Shown here piece after piece: positions 31,201-42,964 of a stretch of 64,000 nucleotides of DNA (positions are counted from its first letter, which is position 1; each line of letters opens with the position of its first letter). The notes under the pieces were generated by a model, which saw only the letters and a list, made by a program, of their open reading frames with translations, searched no databases and was not told the origin of the DNA. Source of the stretch: Perognathus longimembris pacificus (lineage: Eukaryota > Chordata > Mammalia > Rodentia > Heteromyidae); NCBI RefSeq assembly GCF_023159225.1, contig NC_063171.1, forward strand, positions 38,347,378 to 38,411,377, written 5' to 3'. A program made the position numbers and the translations under genes.

Positions 31201-32014
31201 GTCCCTCCATTTCTGTGCTCCCCCCAAGAGATGAACAAACAAGACAAAAAGAAAACAAAAACAGCAACACTGGGCGGGGGGAGGGAAACCTCTTCTTTTA
31301 ATCCCAAATCCTCACCAAACTCAACCCATAGCAAACTCACTTCTCCAGAGCCTTCAGCATCCCAGATTACAGAGCCTCCCCATCCCACCCCACCAAGAGG
31401 TATTCAACACCAACTATGCATTAGAGACTCCAGACATGCTTTAAAAATATATGTGTGACTTGTCCTGAAAAGATGGATTGTTCTGGAGTAGTTATAAGCA
31501 TGCCCCCCAAGTAATTCCAATGCGTAGCCAGGGCTGAGAAGTAGACTACTGTCTAGGTGTTGCCCGCAAGTGTCCACCACCAGGGTGCCCACAGTCATCT
31601 CTTCATTAGTATTCCTCTGCCAGTGACCAATCCTGTGTCACCTCTCTCCATCTGAAGCAACCTCCATGAAGCCCCCCAACGTCTCTTCACTCTCATCTTT
31701 TCAGCACACGTTCACAATTCTGTGTTCGTGGATGAACTGAGTCTCCTGGAGTCTAATCTCATAGCTTTCGTCCTGGGGTGGAGGCCCTGGCATCAGACAG
31801 TGCTGCTCAAGACAAAGCCTCTGTCTTTGCCATCAGACCCAACATACCTTCCGAGAACAGGATGTTTGTCCATACCCCAGTTAAACTTGGGGTGCCTGGG
31901 AGGTCAGAACTATTCGTGTTCTCTTATTATAGAGCTTCCTGAGGGTAGAGAAGAAGAAAAGCTGGTCACCCTGTCTCCATCAGCTAGGCTGAGCAGAGTG
32001 TTGAAAGTAAGAAA
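31201..32014. other. Single-copy flanking sequence
   Basis: No gene or repeat recognised. Confidence 0.4.
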
Positions 32015-32145
32015 CATGGAGCTTGAAACCAGATAGAGGGGTGTGAATCCAGTTCTGCTCCATACTTGCTGTGTGACCTTGGACAGTTGATGTATCTAAG
32101 TTCTCTGATCCTTGGTTTCTTCATCTGAAAACAGAGGTGACACCT
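32015..32145 (+). repeat. MIR SINE
   Basis: Clear MIR core: ccatacttgctgtgtgacc, ttggacagttgatgtatc, ccttggtttcttcatctg. Confidence 0.9.
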
Positions 32146-32159
32146 GTCCTGACTTTGTG

Positions 32160-32290
32160 GGGAGATATGGTTTACATGTCCAGCCTAAAGCAGGTGAGAT
32201 TAGAGACTTGGTTCCCAGGGTGGCTGGGATCCTTAAAAGGTAGACCCTAGTAGGAGGCACTTAGACCTTGTAAAGCTTTGCTTAGTTCTC
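32160..32290 (+). repeat. MaLR-type LTR fragment, probable
   Basis: gggatccttaaaaggtagac followed by cctagtaggaggcacttag resembles the ggtggggcctagtggga region of rodent MaLR LTRs. Confidence 0.4.
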
Positions 32291-32359
32291 CTGAATTCCC
32301 TTGTGTGTGCGTGTGCACACGTGTGTGTGTGCATTCACAGGCACACACATGCCGATCCT

Positions 32360-32572
32360 AAAACTTAAAATCAGGGCCTTCACACCTTCTTTTTGCTCAA
32401 GGCTAGCACTCTACCACTTGAGCCACAGCTCCATTTCTGGCTTTTTGGTAGTTTAATGTAGATAAGAATCTCACAAACTTTCCTGCCTGGGCTAGCTTCA
32501 AACCATGATGCTCAGATCTGAGCCTCTTGTGTAGCTAGGATTATAGGTGTGAGCCACCAACACCAGCCTCCC
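32360..32572 (-). repeat. B1-Geo dimeric SINE
   Basis: tttttgctcaaggctagc through ggtgtgagccaccaacaccag. The far Geo end is replaced by diverged sequence after the GT-rich stretch at 32303-32347. Confidence 0.85.
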
Positions 32573-32577
32573 CTGGT

Positions 32578-32649
32578 TGTGTGTATGTGTGTGTGTGAGA
32601 GAGAGTGTGTGTGTGTGTGAGAGAGAGTGTGTGTGTGAGAGAGAGAGAG

Positions 32650-32694
<45 letters not shown>
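32578..32694. repeat. Compound (GT)/(GA) microsatellite between two SINEs
   Basis: Alternating blocks of GT and GA units ending in about 20 GT units, wedged between two reverse B1-Geo copies. Confidence 0.95.
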
Positions 32695-32696
<2 letters not shown>

Positions 32697-32914
32697 CAGT
32701 ACTAGGGCTTGAACTCAAGGTCTGGGAATTGACTCTTATCTTCTTCACTCAAGGCTGGCACTCTACCACTTGAGTCACACCTCCACTTCTGGCTTTTGGT
32801 GGTTAGTTGGAGATAGGAGTCTCTCAGACTTCCTTGCCTCAGCTGGCTTCCAACTGGTATCTTCAAATCTCAGCTTCCTGAGTAGCTAGGATTACAAGCA
32901 CCAGCCACCAGTAC
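32695..32914 (-). repeat. B1-Geo dimeric SINE
   Basis: ccagtactagggcttgaac at the Geo end directly abutting the microsatellite, and gattacaagcaccagccacc at the B1-like end. Confidence 0.88.
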
Positions 32915-33104
32915 CTCTGCTTTCCTCCTAGGTTCTTATCAGAGGGTTGTTATAAAAGGGGCAAGATTGGCCTTACCCACCTCTCTTTGTCCTTTTGTGT
33001 GATCCTGTGTCCCCAAATGCACTCTCACCAGGTCACCATCAGCCACTCTCACCAGAGTGTAAACGCAAGGATAATACATGGGGGTGGGTGGGAGGACTAA
33101 GGCA

Positions 33105-33175
33105 TTGTCCACACAGTGCTCAGAGCAGTGCTGGGCCCAGAGCAAGCAGTCAGTAAATGCTAGCTGTTATTGTTT
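33105..33175 (+). repeat. MIR 3' end
   Basis: cagagcagtgctgggcccag, then gtcagtaaatgctagctg. Confidence 0.7.
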
Positions 33176-34112
33176 CTGATTTTAGAGTTCCCCAACGCCA
33201 GCACCTCTTGGCTGTTTGTGGTATGGATTTGTCTCTATCCCACGCACAGAGCTCAGCCCAGACGGAAAGCATTCGGGAGTGGGAGCAGAGCTAGTCATTC
33301 CCAAGGATGCCACTTCACCCGGAAAAAAAAAGAGAGAAGCAGTCGAAGGTTACACATGGAGTTAAGAGAAATATTAATAATTTCTTGAGCACAAAAGCAA
33401 AAGGATCAAGAGGTCAGGGAGTGAGCAGGAAGGCAATTTATGACCATCAGCAGGAGAAGCCACCTTGAGAGACTGAAATGAATTCTTTGTCTCAATGAGG
33501 GCTAAGAACAGCAGAACAATTCTATAAATTGTCCTCTTCCCCTCCCTTCCTCCCCCAGCCAGAGGAGGTGGGGGATTGTGTCCCTGCTGCTTATAAGACA
33601 GGGAGGAGAGAAAGGCCAAGATCTTGATTTTTCAGCCTGGAAAATAATCTTGATCCTAAAGGAAACCTCAAGTCCCTTTGGGTAAGGGAGCGCTGGAGGG
33701 TTCCTGGCCTCCCTCTCTGGTGCAGAGGCTGCAGCCCCAAGCATAGAAGATTACTCCTCCATAGTCTTCCCAGAAAAAAAACAAAACCAAAAAGACTCCT
33801 TCCTAGTTCTTCTCCAATTTCATATCATATAGCACAAGGCTATGTGTAAGTCCTTCTAGCTATCAGGCTTTGAGCTTCTGCCTACTTTCCCAGCCTATAT
33901 TCTCATGTTCTCCTTTTCCTTAAGAATGCAATATTTGAGATAATGCAGTAATAGAGGCAGAGGTAAGGGGTGGCCTGAATGGTACTGGGGAGAGGCTCCA
34001 GCTTGCACTGAGAAGAGTTGGAAGGCAGGAGAAAGAACAGGCGTCCATTGAAGCACATAGATCATTCCTTAGTAACCAAGCATCCCTGAGCCTGGGTAAA
34101 GAGTACCAGTCC
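33176..34112. other. Single-copy flanking sequence
   Basis: No gene or repeat recognised. Confidence 0.4.
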
Positions 34113-34113
34113 C

Positions 34114-34250
34114 ATCCCAGAGCACTGATGGCTTGTCTCTGTAATCGTAGCTGCTCAGGAGGCTGAAATCTGAGGATCATGGTTCAAAGCCAACCCAGGC
34201 AAGAAAGTCTGTGAGACTCTTATCTGCAATTAACCATCAAAAAGCCAAAC
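34114..34250 (+). repeat. B1-like left arm, Geo part absent
   Basis: gcactgatggcttgtctctg to gcaattaaccatcaaaaagcc. The element stops at the monomer junction, where the next SINE begins. Confidence 0.8.
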
Positions 34251-34251
34251 A

Positions 34252-34489
34252 TATTGCGGGCCCTGTGGCCCACACCTGTAACTCTAGGTTCTCAGGAGTC
34301 TGAGATCTGAGGGTCAAAATTCAAAGCCAGCCCAGGCAGTGAAGCCTATGAGACTTTTAGCTCCAAGTAACCACCGTAAGGCCAGAAGTAGAGTTGTGGA
34401 TCAAGTGGTATAGCACTAGCCTTAGAAGAAAAAGAAAACTGAAGGGCAGGATCCAGGCCTGAGTTCAAGCCCAACTATTAGCATGAACA

Positions 34490-34492
<3 letters not shown>
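34252..34492 (+). repeat. B1-Geo dimeric SINE
   Basis: ggccctgtggcccacacctg start, Geo part tggatcaagtggtatagc, tail leading into (CA)n at 34494-34520. Confidence 0.85.

Positions 34493-34493
<1 letters not shown>

Positions 34494-34520
<27 letters not shown>
34494..34520. repeat. (CA)n microsatellite
   Basis: About 13 CA units at the SINE tail. Confidence 0.9.
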
Positions 34521-35549
34521 TACTTGTCCATGAAAATAAATCAGAAGAATAATTCTGCACCCCTAAGCTGGTGCATCCTCATATTCGCCTCGAGTCATAT
34601 TTTCCAACATATTTGCCAACTGTGCTTATTGTCTGCCAAGGACCAATGGCTTTAGTAATTGAGAAGGCATCACACTCCTCCCCCCATCTCTGCCACCACC
34701 TGGCCACCTGTGTATAGATCAAAGAACACATTCTAAGGAAACACAGCTCTCTGGTGCTTTAAAGAGGTATCCTGGGTAGCCATGGGGTATTAGGTGGCCT
34801 TTCTTGGCCTCCTGGAGAATTTGAAGGTGCGTCAAAGGAGGTCAGGTGCCATGACTGGGGCTGGGTGTTGGAGACTATGTTATGAAGCAGTCCCACTATT
34901 CAGTGAAAGGCTGTCAGACTCCACCATGGGCTGTCTGCTGGGAAGAACCCTCCCAAAATATTTAGGAAGAAATTGTTTGGTTTGAGGCAGTTGCTGGGCA
35001 GGGGCTTAGAGAGGATGTCCTTGGCAAAGACACACACCCTGTGTATTTACCAGGCATCAGCAATGCCAGTGAGCGACTATGATCCACTCCCTACCACCCA
35101 TTCTCAGCGCTTCATATTCCAGCTCCAACCTGGGGAGACAATTTGTGCTAAATGGACCAGTTATCTCTTATTAGGTTTAATGAGGATTTCATTGTCAGTG
35201 CTCACAGGGATTGGAAGATCTCGTTTCCAAGGAGTGGCCCATTGGGGAGACAAACAGGGTTAGGATTCAAGGATCCTAGACAGAGGCACTGAGGTGGTGG
35301 GAGGAAATAGACTTAATTAGGGGAAAAAAATGGAGAAAATAAGATGGATTGATGATTCAAGCACCAAGCTTCAGATCTGGATGAGACTTCAGACAACATG
35401 AAGTCCATTCCCTTGTGAAAGGGTGAGACAATGCTGCCAGAAGTTACAAAGCAAATTCTAGAACAGTCAGGATCAGAACCTAAACTTCCTGTCTCTTAGG
35501 TAAGGGTTCATCCATGTGACCAGTCCCTGAATTCCAGACTCGCCTCAAT

Positions 35550-35551
<2 letters not shown>
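34521..35551. other. Single-copy flanking sequence
   Basis: No gene. 35110-35260 is repeat-free with aatgaggatttcattgtcag and gttatctcttattagg and might be regulatory. 35365-35510 shows weak MIR-type similarity. Confidence 0.35.

Positions 35552-35595
<44 letters not shown>
35552..35595. repeat. (GT)n microsatellite
   Basis: Twenty-two GT units abutting the Geo end of the next SINE. Confidence 0.95.
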
Positions 35596-35599
<4 letters not shown>

Positions 35600-35815
35600 G
35601 TGCTTGAACGTGGAGCTAAGGCATTGTCCCTTACTTAGCTTTGATTGCTCAAGAATAGCCCCCTCTACCGCTGGAACCACAGCTCTACTTCTAGCTTTTT
35701 GCTGGTTAATTGAAGATAAGAATCTCACAGATGTTTCTTCCCAGTCTGAACTGAGATCTTCAGATCTCAGCCTCCTGAGTAGCTAGGATTACAGGCATGA
35801 GCCACCAGTGCCTCA
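35596..35815 (-). repeat. B1-Geo dimeric SINE
   Basis: Reverse copy ending at the B1-like terminus gattacaggcatgagccacc. Confidence 0.85.
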
Positions 35816-37444
35816 GTATTTCAAATACTCTTACAAGTAAAATTGTTTTTGTGTCCCAAAAGTTCTGACCATTATTACATATGCTGGTCTCCTGTAGGTC
35901 TCTGAAAATCAGAAAATGAAGTGAGCAGGAAGGGGATTGGGTGTCACTTAAGAGCTCTATCATATTCTTTGGCCCTTGGTTTTCGTTTCTTTGATTCCTA
36001 CCCCGAGACCACAGTCTTGACATTCAGCATTTTCCAACTCTTTCTTTGAAAACCTAAAACCACACATCATTAGGTTCATTTAATACCAGGAATGGACTGC
36101 AAGATTGTGGTTTATGTTTGCATCCTAGCTGGAGATGAGATTAGCAGTTAGTATTATGACTTGAACTTATATTAAAGACACTGAACACTATGGTAGATTT
36201 AAGGATGAGTTGAATGAGGTTTGTGAAAACACAGGGGTTAGTTTACTTAAACCTAATTATAAGAGGGGACAGTGCCTTAAAGAACAACCTTTAACAAAGT
36301 CACTCCAGTCTTCACAATCACCACTCCAAAAAAAGAAACTTGTTAAGGGTTTTAGTAGTAATTAATTAATCAGTTTGTTCACCCATTCAGCCATTTCTTT
36401 ATTGCCAAGAAATGTATTAACAAGCTTCCCCCGGACCAACCACATGTTCTCCGGGAATTCACAGGCCAAGGGAAAGACGAATGAATGAGACAACAGAGCT
36501 GAGAAGCACAGAGATGAAAAAATGATTTTTTGGGGGGATAGGAGTACAGACCATGAATTATTGAGGCCATCTTAGAGTCATCAAGTGAGAGCTCTAGAGA
36601 ACTGAGAATTAGAATCTCCGTGCGTCCTAAGTGTTTCTGGTGGTGGATAAATAGTCTTCCCTCTCTGGGCCTCACATGTTCCTGTGGTACTGTGACAGTG
36701 CTATATTCTGCCTGCAATATGGAGTCAGAGGTCATTTTCTGGAAATGTCAATTGAGGAGTTCCATGGGGGCCATGTGAAATTCTGTAAGCGCTCCCAGTG
36801 TGAGAACTGTTTCGTGAAGTTCCTGGAGCCCACTTCTTCCCTAGATCTTGCAACTAAGGTAAGGGTCAGACCTCGTTCCTCCCTCCTGCTCCCTGCATGT
36901 GACTTGGTGGGCCTTCCCATCTAGAAGCCCCATGCCAGCCAGTGCTACTCCCCTGTCTTCTACTGGTTTCCCTGCTTCTGAGCCAGGGAACAGGCCCAGC
37001 AGTGCCTTTCCAAGCAGGGTCTGGCTGCTGGCTCAGGTGGTGCTTCCTAAATGGACAGATGGAGAATGTTGGTTTAATGTCTCTCCAATGCTTCTCTTCC
37101 AGCCTTCAAGACACAGCCAGCAATAAAGGCCCTGGAACTAAGGCCTCTGCTTCCAGGCCATGGCAGTTACCATTCCTCTACCCACCTTTAGCCCTGGGCT
37201 TCAACCTTCTTCCAGCCACCCATCCCTCTACCCTTCCCGTGCCCAGCCCAAGGAAAAGCAAACCCAGAGGAAGATATTGCCTTTCTGCCCAAACCAAACC
37301 AAACCAATAGCAGAAATCCTGGCTTTCTCCATCAGCTGTCCTTTCTCAAGAACATTCCCTGTGCCCTATTGTCCAGTCTGTCCTGAACTCCTCTTCCTAC
37401 CCCATTCACATCTAGTCTCTGATTCCTGCTGGTAGTTTGTATTG
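35816..37444. other. Single-copy flanking sequence
   Basis: No confirmed gene. 36370-36490 has weak L2-like similarity in reverse. A short open stretch at 36676-36858 ends at a good splice-donor sequence (ctaag|gtaagg) but has no recognisable product. Confidence 0.4.
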
Positions 37445-37622
37445 ATTGATTGTGCCTGAGTTGCGCTTGAACTCAGGGCTTTGTGCTCTCATCTGGCTTT
37501 TTTTCACTCAAGGATGGTGCTCTGCCGCTTGAGCCACAGCTCCACATTCAGCTTTCTGCTAGTTAATTGGAGATAAGAGTCTCTCAGATTTGTCTGACTG
37601 AGCTGGCTTCAAACCATGAGCC
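37445..37622 (-). repeat. B1-Geo SINE, 5'-truncated
   Basis: gcttgaactcagggctttg to ggcttcaaaccatgagcc. The first half of the B1-like arm is missing. Confidence 0.85.
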
Positions 37623-38098
37623 AGTACCAGGCTCTGTGGATTGTTTTATCCCAGAAAATGATGCACTTTCTTCCATCTCCCCTGGCTGAGTCTCCTGCCT
37701 TGACTACTAGTGAAGGCCTCTGGTATCTGTTCACATCCCTTCCTCGTCTCTACTACCTGCAGGTCTTTCTCAAGCTCAGATATGACATCACTCCCCTTCC
37801 CTGAGTCACCATCAGATCACCACGGCATCCCTTCATCCACGTCCGCCTGGGCTGAGTCCTCTCATCCCACAGACCTTACACCTCTCTGGGGAAGCCTCTT
37901 GAATCCCTCCAGACAGGTTAGATCACCTTGCTACTGCCCTCATCTGCCTGCTGTGTGCCCCAGTCCCACTAGTGATTAGGCATTCTCTGTCTGTTTCCTT
38001 TGCTAATTCTCAAAAGCCCAGGAGTGGGCCAGTATGGGGCCATGCTGTCACAAGATCTTGGCACCTAGTAGGATTGAAGGGTGTGATAGAAGTGAGAG
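37623..38098. other. Single-copy flanking sequence
   Basis: Pyrimidine-rich; no gene or repeat recognised. Confidence 0.4.
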
Positions 38099-38099
38099 A

Positions 38100-38325
38100 T
38101 GCAGCTGGGTGCTGGTAGCTCATACCTGTCATCCTGATATCTCAGGAGGCTGAGAAATGAGCATTGTGGTTCAAAGCCAGCCTAGGCAGGAAAGTCTGTG
38201 AGATTCTTATCTCCAATTAACCACCAGAAAACCAGAAGTGGCACATGAGCTTTGAGGAGAAAAGCTCAGGGACAGAGCCCAAGCCCTGAGTTTAAGCCCT
38301 ATCATGATTGATCAAAAAAGTAAAA
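38100..38325 (+). repeat. B1-Geo dimeric SINE
   Basis: gcagctgggtgctggtagctc to ccctgagtttaagccc. The Geo A-box region is partly deleted (agaagtggcacatgagc). Confidence 0.85.
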
Positions 38326-38535
38326 GATGCTTCCTGGTCTAAGTTCTAGAATGGGTTTTCCTGGAGTACCGAAGGGGCTGGGCTCCATTATACAGGAGTA
38401 TAAAGCCAGAGAGCTAGTAATTAGACTGCAGGAGAAGCTTCCTCACTAAGTAGTCATTTGGTATACTCCAGGAAAATCATTCTTCCAACAAACGGAAGCA
38501 AGAAGAGCGGTATGAAAGTTTATCTTCTGTTGTTC

Positions 38536-38538
<3 letters not shown>

Positions 38539-38574
<36 letters not shown>
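38539..38574. repeat. (GT)n microsatellite
   Basis: Eighteen GT units, not attached to a SINE. Confidence 0.95.
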
Positions 38575-38576
<2 letters not shown>

Positions 38577-38636
38577 TGTTGAGAAGACACATATTACCCG
38601 AATGTGTAAAAAAAAAAAATCCAAGGAACAGTGAAC

Positions 38637-38770
38637 AAAGCTATAAATACAGCCGAGCGTCGAGTGACATCACCTGAGCCCAGCGCAGCGATTTATGGCC
38701 ACGTCACAGGGCCCTAAAGCGTATTTATAACGGTGTAACTCACGCGTCGTTCTCCGTGCCCGCCTGCCCC
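38637..38770. promoter_or_regulatory. Candidate enhancer: CRE/AP-1 and MEF2-like cluster
   Basis: Within about 110 bases lie ctataaatac and gtatttataac (inverted MEF2-like A/T boxes), gtgacatcacc (CRE variant), ccacgtcacag (CRE half site) and several retained CpGs (gccgagcgtcgagtg, aactcacgcgtcg). It is repeat-free and stands out from its CpG-poor surroundings. It lies 9.8 kb upstream of the KIRREL1 ATG. Confidence 0.5.
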
Positions 38771-39120
38771 CCCTCGCTGCTCAGGGGTGGCGGCACTCCT
38801 TGCTCTTCTGAGGGAGCAAGACGGCTGGAGCCCCTGCTCTGGGCTACTTGCCTGCTCCAAGGAGTGGAGTTGTCACTCCAAAAACAGGCATGCAAAACCC
38901 TGTTGTCATTCTATTTTCTGCTGAATTCTAGGCACTCTAGGTAATCAAGGCGTGCACAGCCTCTGGATTCTATTTACCTGCCAGCTACATAAACAGCTCT
39001 GTGGCTGGCTTCACACACTACATGGTCCCTAACTCTCCAACATGTTAGTGTTTGCCTGGACAGTGCCCAGGTTTCTTCCCCTTATGCCTTTGTCTCTTCT
39101 TTCTCTTTCATGTGAGATGC
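38771..39120. other. Single-copy flanking sequence
   Basis: No gene or repeat recognised. Confidence 0.4.
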
Positions 39121-39126
39121 CTGTAT

Positions 39127-39161
<35 letters not shown>

Positions 39162-39165
39162 TTTT
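39121..39165. repeat. (TTTA)n microsatellite at a SINE tail
   Basis: About eleven ttta units at the A-tail side of the reverse SINE that follows. Confidence 0.95.
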
Positions 39166-39399
39166 GTTGCCAGTTCTGAGGCTTGAGCTCAGGGCCTGGC
39201 ACTGTCCCCCTGTCCCTTGTGCTTTTGTGCTCAGGGATAGCACTCTATCACTTGAGCCACAGCTCTGCTTCTGGCTTTTTGGTGGCTAAGGTGGAGATAA
39301 GAGTCTCAAGGACTTCTCCACCCCAGCTGGCTTTGAACATGGACCTCAGGTCTCAGCCTCCTGAGTAGCTAGGGTTACAGGCGTGAGGCATGGCACTGG
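39166..39399 (-). repeat. B1-Geo dimeric SINE
   Basis: tgccagttctgaggcttgag through ggttacaggcgtgaggcatg. Confidence 0.9.
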
Positions 39400-40484
39400 G
39401 GTGTTTTCTCTCTCTCAAATATCCGAAGTTCTGATGTGAGGTAACCTGCCCAGGCCTGGTCTGGTGAGAGTCTGCGGAGCCTGGCTCACAGAAGCCTGTT
39501 TCTGGCTCTGTTTCCTGCACAGATCCTGGATCCAGAGCCAAGAGCAAAATCCCCAGACTTCCCAGGGCTTGTATTACAGAAGGTGCACCATGGGCTCACA
39601 CAGACTAGTGAGTTGCTGGGATATGCACAGCTGGCAGATGGCAGAGGCAGGATTAGACAGGCAGGCCTCAGGGTTTCCCCTCGCACACCACCCAGCACTG
39701 GCCTGGACCCAGACCCCTTGGCAGTCATTCCCAGACAGGGCAGACAGAGGGAACCGCTAGGCAGGTGTCACCCCACCACAGCCTGAGGCCGGGGCGAGGG
39801 AAGAGAAGGAGGCGCTGGCGGGAGGCTCCGGCAAGAGATGCCTTTATGCCTTTAGAACTCCGTCTCCAGGGGCAGCGGCTGTGACTGGGCCTCCCCCATT
39901 CCATTAACTGGAAAATAAACTGGAACCACAAAGAGGAGGGCTGGGGGCTCAGCTGCCACGGGAAGGAGGGAGAAGGGAGGAGGGAGGGACTCCCCTGCCC
40001 CACACAGCCCAGGCTCGGCTTCCCTGCCTCCACAGTCTGGGAGACCACCCTCCTTTTTGCAAAACACAGGGAGCCCAGAACTTGTCCAGGAGGAGAGAAT
40101 TTCCCCCCTCATCAGCCCTACCCGCCCTGTGGGCACAATGGTAGTCAGATGGTGGGAGGAGCAGAAGTATTTCTGCACGGGTCTACCTCAGAGCCAAACC
40201 TTCTGCTCCCAGGCAAATCCGAGTGCCATAGAAGGAATGGGCCTGGGTAGGAGGGGCTACTTTCATACACCCTGCCCCCAGCGCGCCCCTCCCTTACTTC
40301 CAGATCTCTTCTGGAGTCTATCAGAAAACACCCAGCACCTGGTGACTAAACAGTGTACACCCACCGTAGACACTTCCAGAGGCTGGAGCCCCACATCTAA
40401 GTGTGGATAGGGTTGGTTTGTCCTGAATCCCCCTCCTTGGCTTGTAGGTCCCTTGGTCACCACTTTGTGGGTGTCTGTGTTCCC
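39400..40484. other. Single-copy flanking sequence
   Basis: GC-rich from about 39600 to 40100, but CpG is not enriched enough for an island. No gene recognised. Confidence 0.4.
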
Positions 40485-40640
40485 ATTTCCTCTTTTTAGA
40501 CTATTCAGGGCCTTATAACCTTATTTAACTTACATACCTCTTCAAAGACCCTACCTCCAAGCACAGCCCATTCTGAAGTTAGGGTTAAGATTTTTAATGT
40601 ACATTTCTTCTACAAAGTCCTGTAGGTAAGAGGATGGTAC
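40485..40640 (-). repeat. MaLR-type LTR fragment (reverse)
   Basis: cttcaaagaccctacctcc, aagcacagcccattctgaag and gttagggttaag match the reversed start of MaLR LTRs (ccaatgtgatgg, ggggcctttgg order). Confidence 0.65.
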
Positions 40641-41009
40641 TAGCTAGAGTGGTTGCTGTATCACCCATAGACAGCCTAAGAACACCTTTCTTGCTTTCCC
40701 CTCATACATTCAGGACCTCTCAGAAGTGCCCAGCCACACACACTCCCAGATCACCTGGGGCAAATATGACCTAGCGCACAGGGAAGTCAACGATGGAATC
40801 CCCAAAGCTAAGCTGGCTTCTGGCTTCTCTGTGTGTGTGTGTGTTTTACAGGCTGCTTCTTGCAGAATCATAGTTCTTCAGTTCCTCTGCTCCTTGAGGA
40901 ATCGCTTCCTTTCCTTCCTCAAATATTTCAGTACCTTTAAATAATTTATTTTAGATAGATTCAAAAGTGGGTTTTCTTAAAGAATTTCTTTTGGTCTTTA
41001 CTGTTCTGG
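40641..41009. other. Single-copy flanking sequence
   Basis: No gene. A short GT run lies at 40830-40844. Confidence 0.4.
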
Positions 41010-41254
41010 TTTTTTTTGTTGTTGTTTTTTTGGTTCCAGTACTGGGGCTTGAACTCAGGGCCTCATACTTAGCCTTTTCTGTTCAAGGCTGGTGCTCTAC
41101 CTCTTGAGCCACACCTTTACTTCTGCCTTGTTTGCTGCTTAATTGGAGATGTATCTCTTGGAATTGTCTGCCTGGCCTGGCTTTGAACTGTGATCCTCAG
41201 ATCTCAGCTTCTCGAGGAGCTAGGATTATAGGTATAAGCCATTGGTACTTGGCT
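41010..41254 (-). repeat. B1-Geo dimeric SINE
   Basis: ccagtactggggcttgaac near 41035, B1-like end ggattataggtataagcc. Confidence 0.88.
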
Positions 41255-41628
41255 GTGAACTCCCTTTTGATGGAACTCAATCAGAATCAATTGGGGAACC
41301 ATGGTCACATTTGCAAAGTACCTTTGCCAAGTTTGTATCCAGCTTTCTCTCATCACTGTCCTATCAACCCGACCTCTGTACTAGCCAAACCTCTTGTCCA
41401 GAATGCTTTCCCCACTCAGGTTAGGCACTCAGGACCATCTCTGCTGGTTAAGACTCCACAGTGTACCCATCTGCAGCAGGACTAGGTCCAGTACCCTCAG
41501 GCTGGCATGCTCAGCCTCCATACCACCATGGACCTTGAAGCTAGCTTGTCAGAATCCCAATGACATGTGGTTGTCATTGCAGGATACTGCCTCAACTAGC
41601 TCTGCATCTGAAGCCTTCTCTTAGTATT

Positions 41629-41631
<3 letters not shown>

Positions 41632-41675
<44 letters not shown>

Positions 41676-41689
41676 TGTGTGTGTGTGTA
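41632..41689. repeat. (GT)n microsatellite
   Basis: About 28 GT units with two A interruptions. Confidence 0.95.
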
Positions 41690-41829
41690 TACATTCTGTC
41701 TGCTTACCTGTCACTGTGTTTGGCTCAGTGCCTGTACTCCACAAACGTGAGTTACATGGGGAGTATGTTCCTTGAAGAATCCTGTATTATATCTTCCCCA
41801 ATTCTAATGAGTGACATGTTGAAACATTC

Positions 41830-41912
41830 ATTCTGTCTTCACACTCTCTCCGTACCCAGCACCGTGGAAACCCCAAAAAGCAGACACCCAATAAATATGT
41901 GTGGGATTTAAG
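41830..41912 (+). repeat. L2-type 3' end
   Basis: gtacccagcaccgtggaaac then acacccaataaatatgtg, the L2 tail order. Confidence 0.55.
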
Positions 41913-42634
41913 TGGCTGATGAAGAGCAGAAGAGAAGGCAGGACCATGTATGGAGTCCGAGGAAAGGGTGGAAGAGTGGGGAATCCCACTGGGCTGGTGA
42001 GAATGGACTGGGGATGAAGAACCAACTACCATCAGTACCCAAGCCTGAGCAGACCTGGCAGCCTCGCTGAGTCTAAGTAGCACTTTCTTGCTAAGTACTC
42101 TGTGGGGAGGTGTAATGTGTCTCTATTTAAAATTAATTTTTCAGAATTGGAAGCCCCACTCTGAAAGGCAGTGCTCCCTGGGTGGCTTCTGGCAGGATTG
42201 GAAAGCTATAACTTTGGAAAGAAACACAATAAACCAGAAATTTCCTCCCAGGTGAGCAAGAAACTGCCTCTTTGCTTCTGAAGAGAGCATTTTCCAGAAC
42301 TTCACTCGTAAAGTAGCTGGTTTGCAAGTCGTTTCTTCTATTTGTAAGTGAACTACATTGCCACACAACAGTGGGCCTGTCAGCTCCCCCTCTCTGAGAG
42401 AAGAGCAGAGGCCTAGACAATCAATCCACATATATGGGAGAACACAAAAGTAATTTCTCTTTGGCTCGGGGCTGTTTCTGTATTTACATGTGAATGGAGT
42501 AGCATCTGATGCTTTGGAAATTTGCAGGGTTTGCTGCCAATGAGGAAACTCCACCCTGCAGAGGACTTGGACAGCATTAACTCAGTTCCAACAAATACTT
42601 ACCCACTGGGGAAGTGTTGTATCTCCAGTCATTC
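41913..42634. other. Single-copy flanking sequence
   Basis: A 137-codon minus-strand frame (42554-42141) is unlike any protein I know; frames this long occur repeatedly by chance in the window. Confidence 0.35.
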
Positions 42635-42741
42635 ACCCATTCATTCTGCCAGTGTTCACCGAGTGCCTACTGCGTGTCAGTAGGAAACTAGACATTAGAT
42701 AAATCACAGGAATAAATGAGTGTAAAAACAATAAATAAATA

Positions 42742-42955
42742 AGGGCTGGGAATGTGGCTTAGTGGTAGAGTGCTTGCCTAGCATGCATGAAGCCCTGGAT
42801 TCGATTCCTCAACACCATATAAGGAGAAAAAGCCGCAAGTGGCACTGTGGCTCAAGAGGTAGAATGCTAGCCTTGAGCAAAAAGAAGCCAGGGACTGTGT
42901 TCAGGTCCTGTGTCCCAAGCTGCAAGACTGGCAAAAAAAATTAAATTAAAAAAAA
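42742..42955 (+). mobile_element. IDL-Geo dimeric SINE
   Basis: ggctgggaatgtggcttag, B box ggattcgattcctc, Geo gtggctcaagaggtagaatgc, (TTAAA)-containing tail. aataag-type sequence flanks both ends. Confidence 0.9.
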
Positions 42956-42964
42956 ATAAGATCA

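Noticed and set aside
39600..40100. Possible second CpG island
   Set aside because: GC is raised but CpG dinucleotides are not clearly enriched, and no promoter-like exon adjoins it.
42141..42554. 137-codon minus-strand frame
   Set aside because: No motif or family recognised. Frames of 130-157 codons also occur at 2801, 5647 and 12982, so this length is not unusual in the window.
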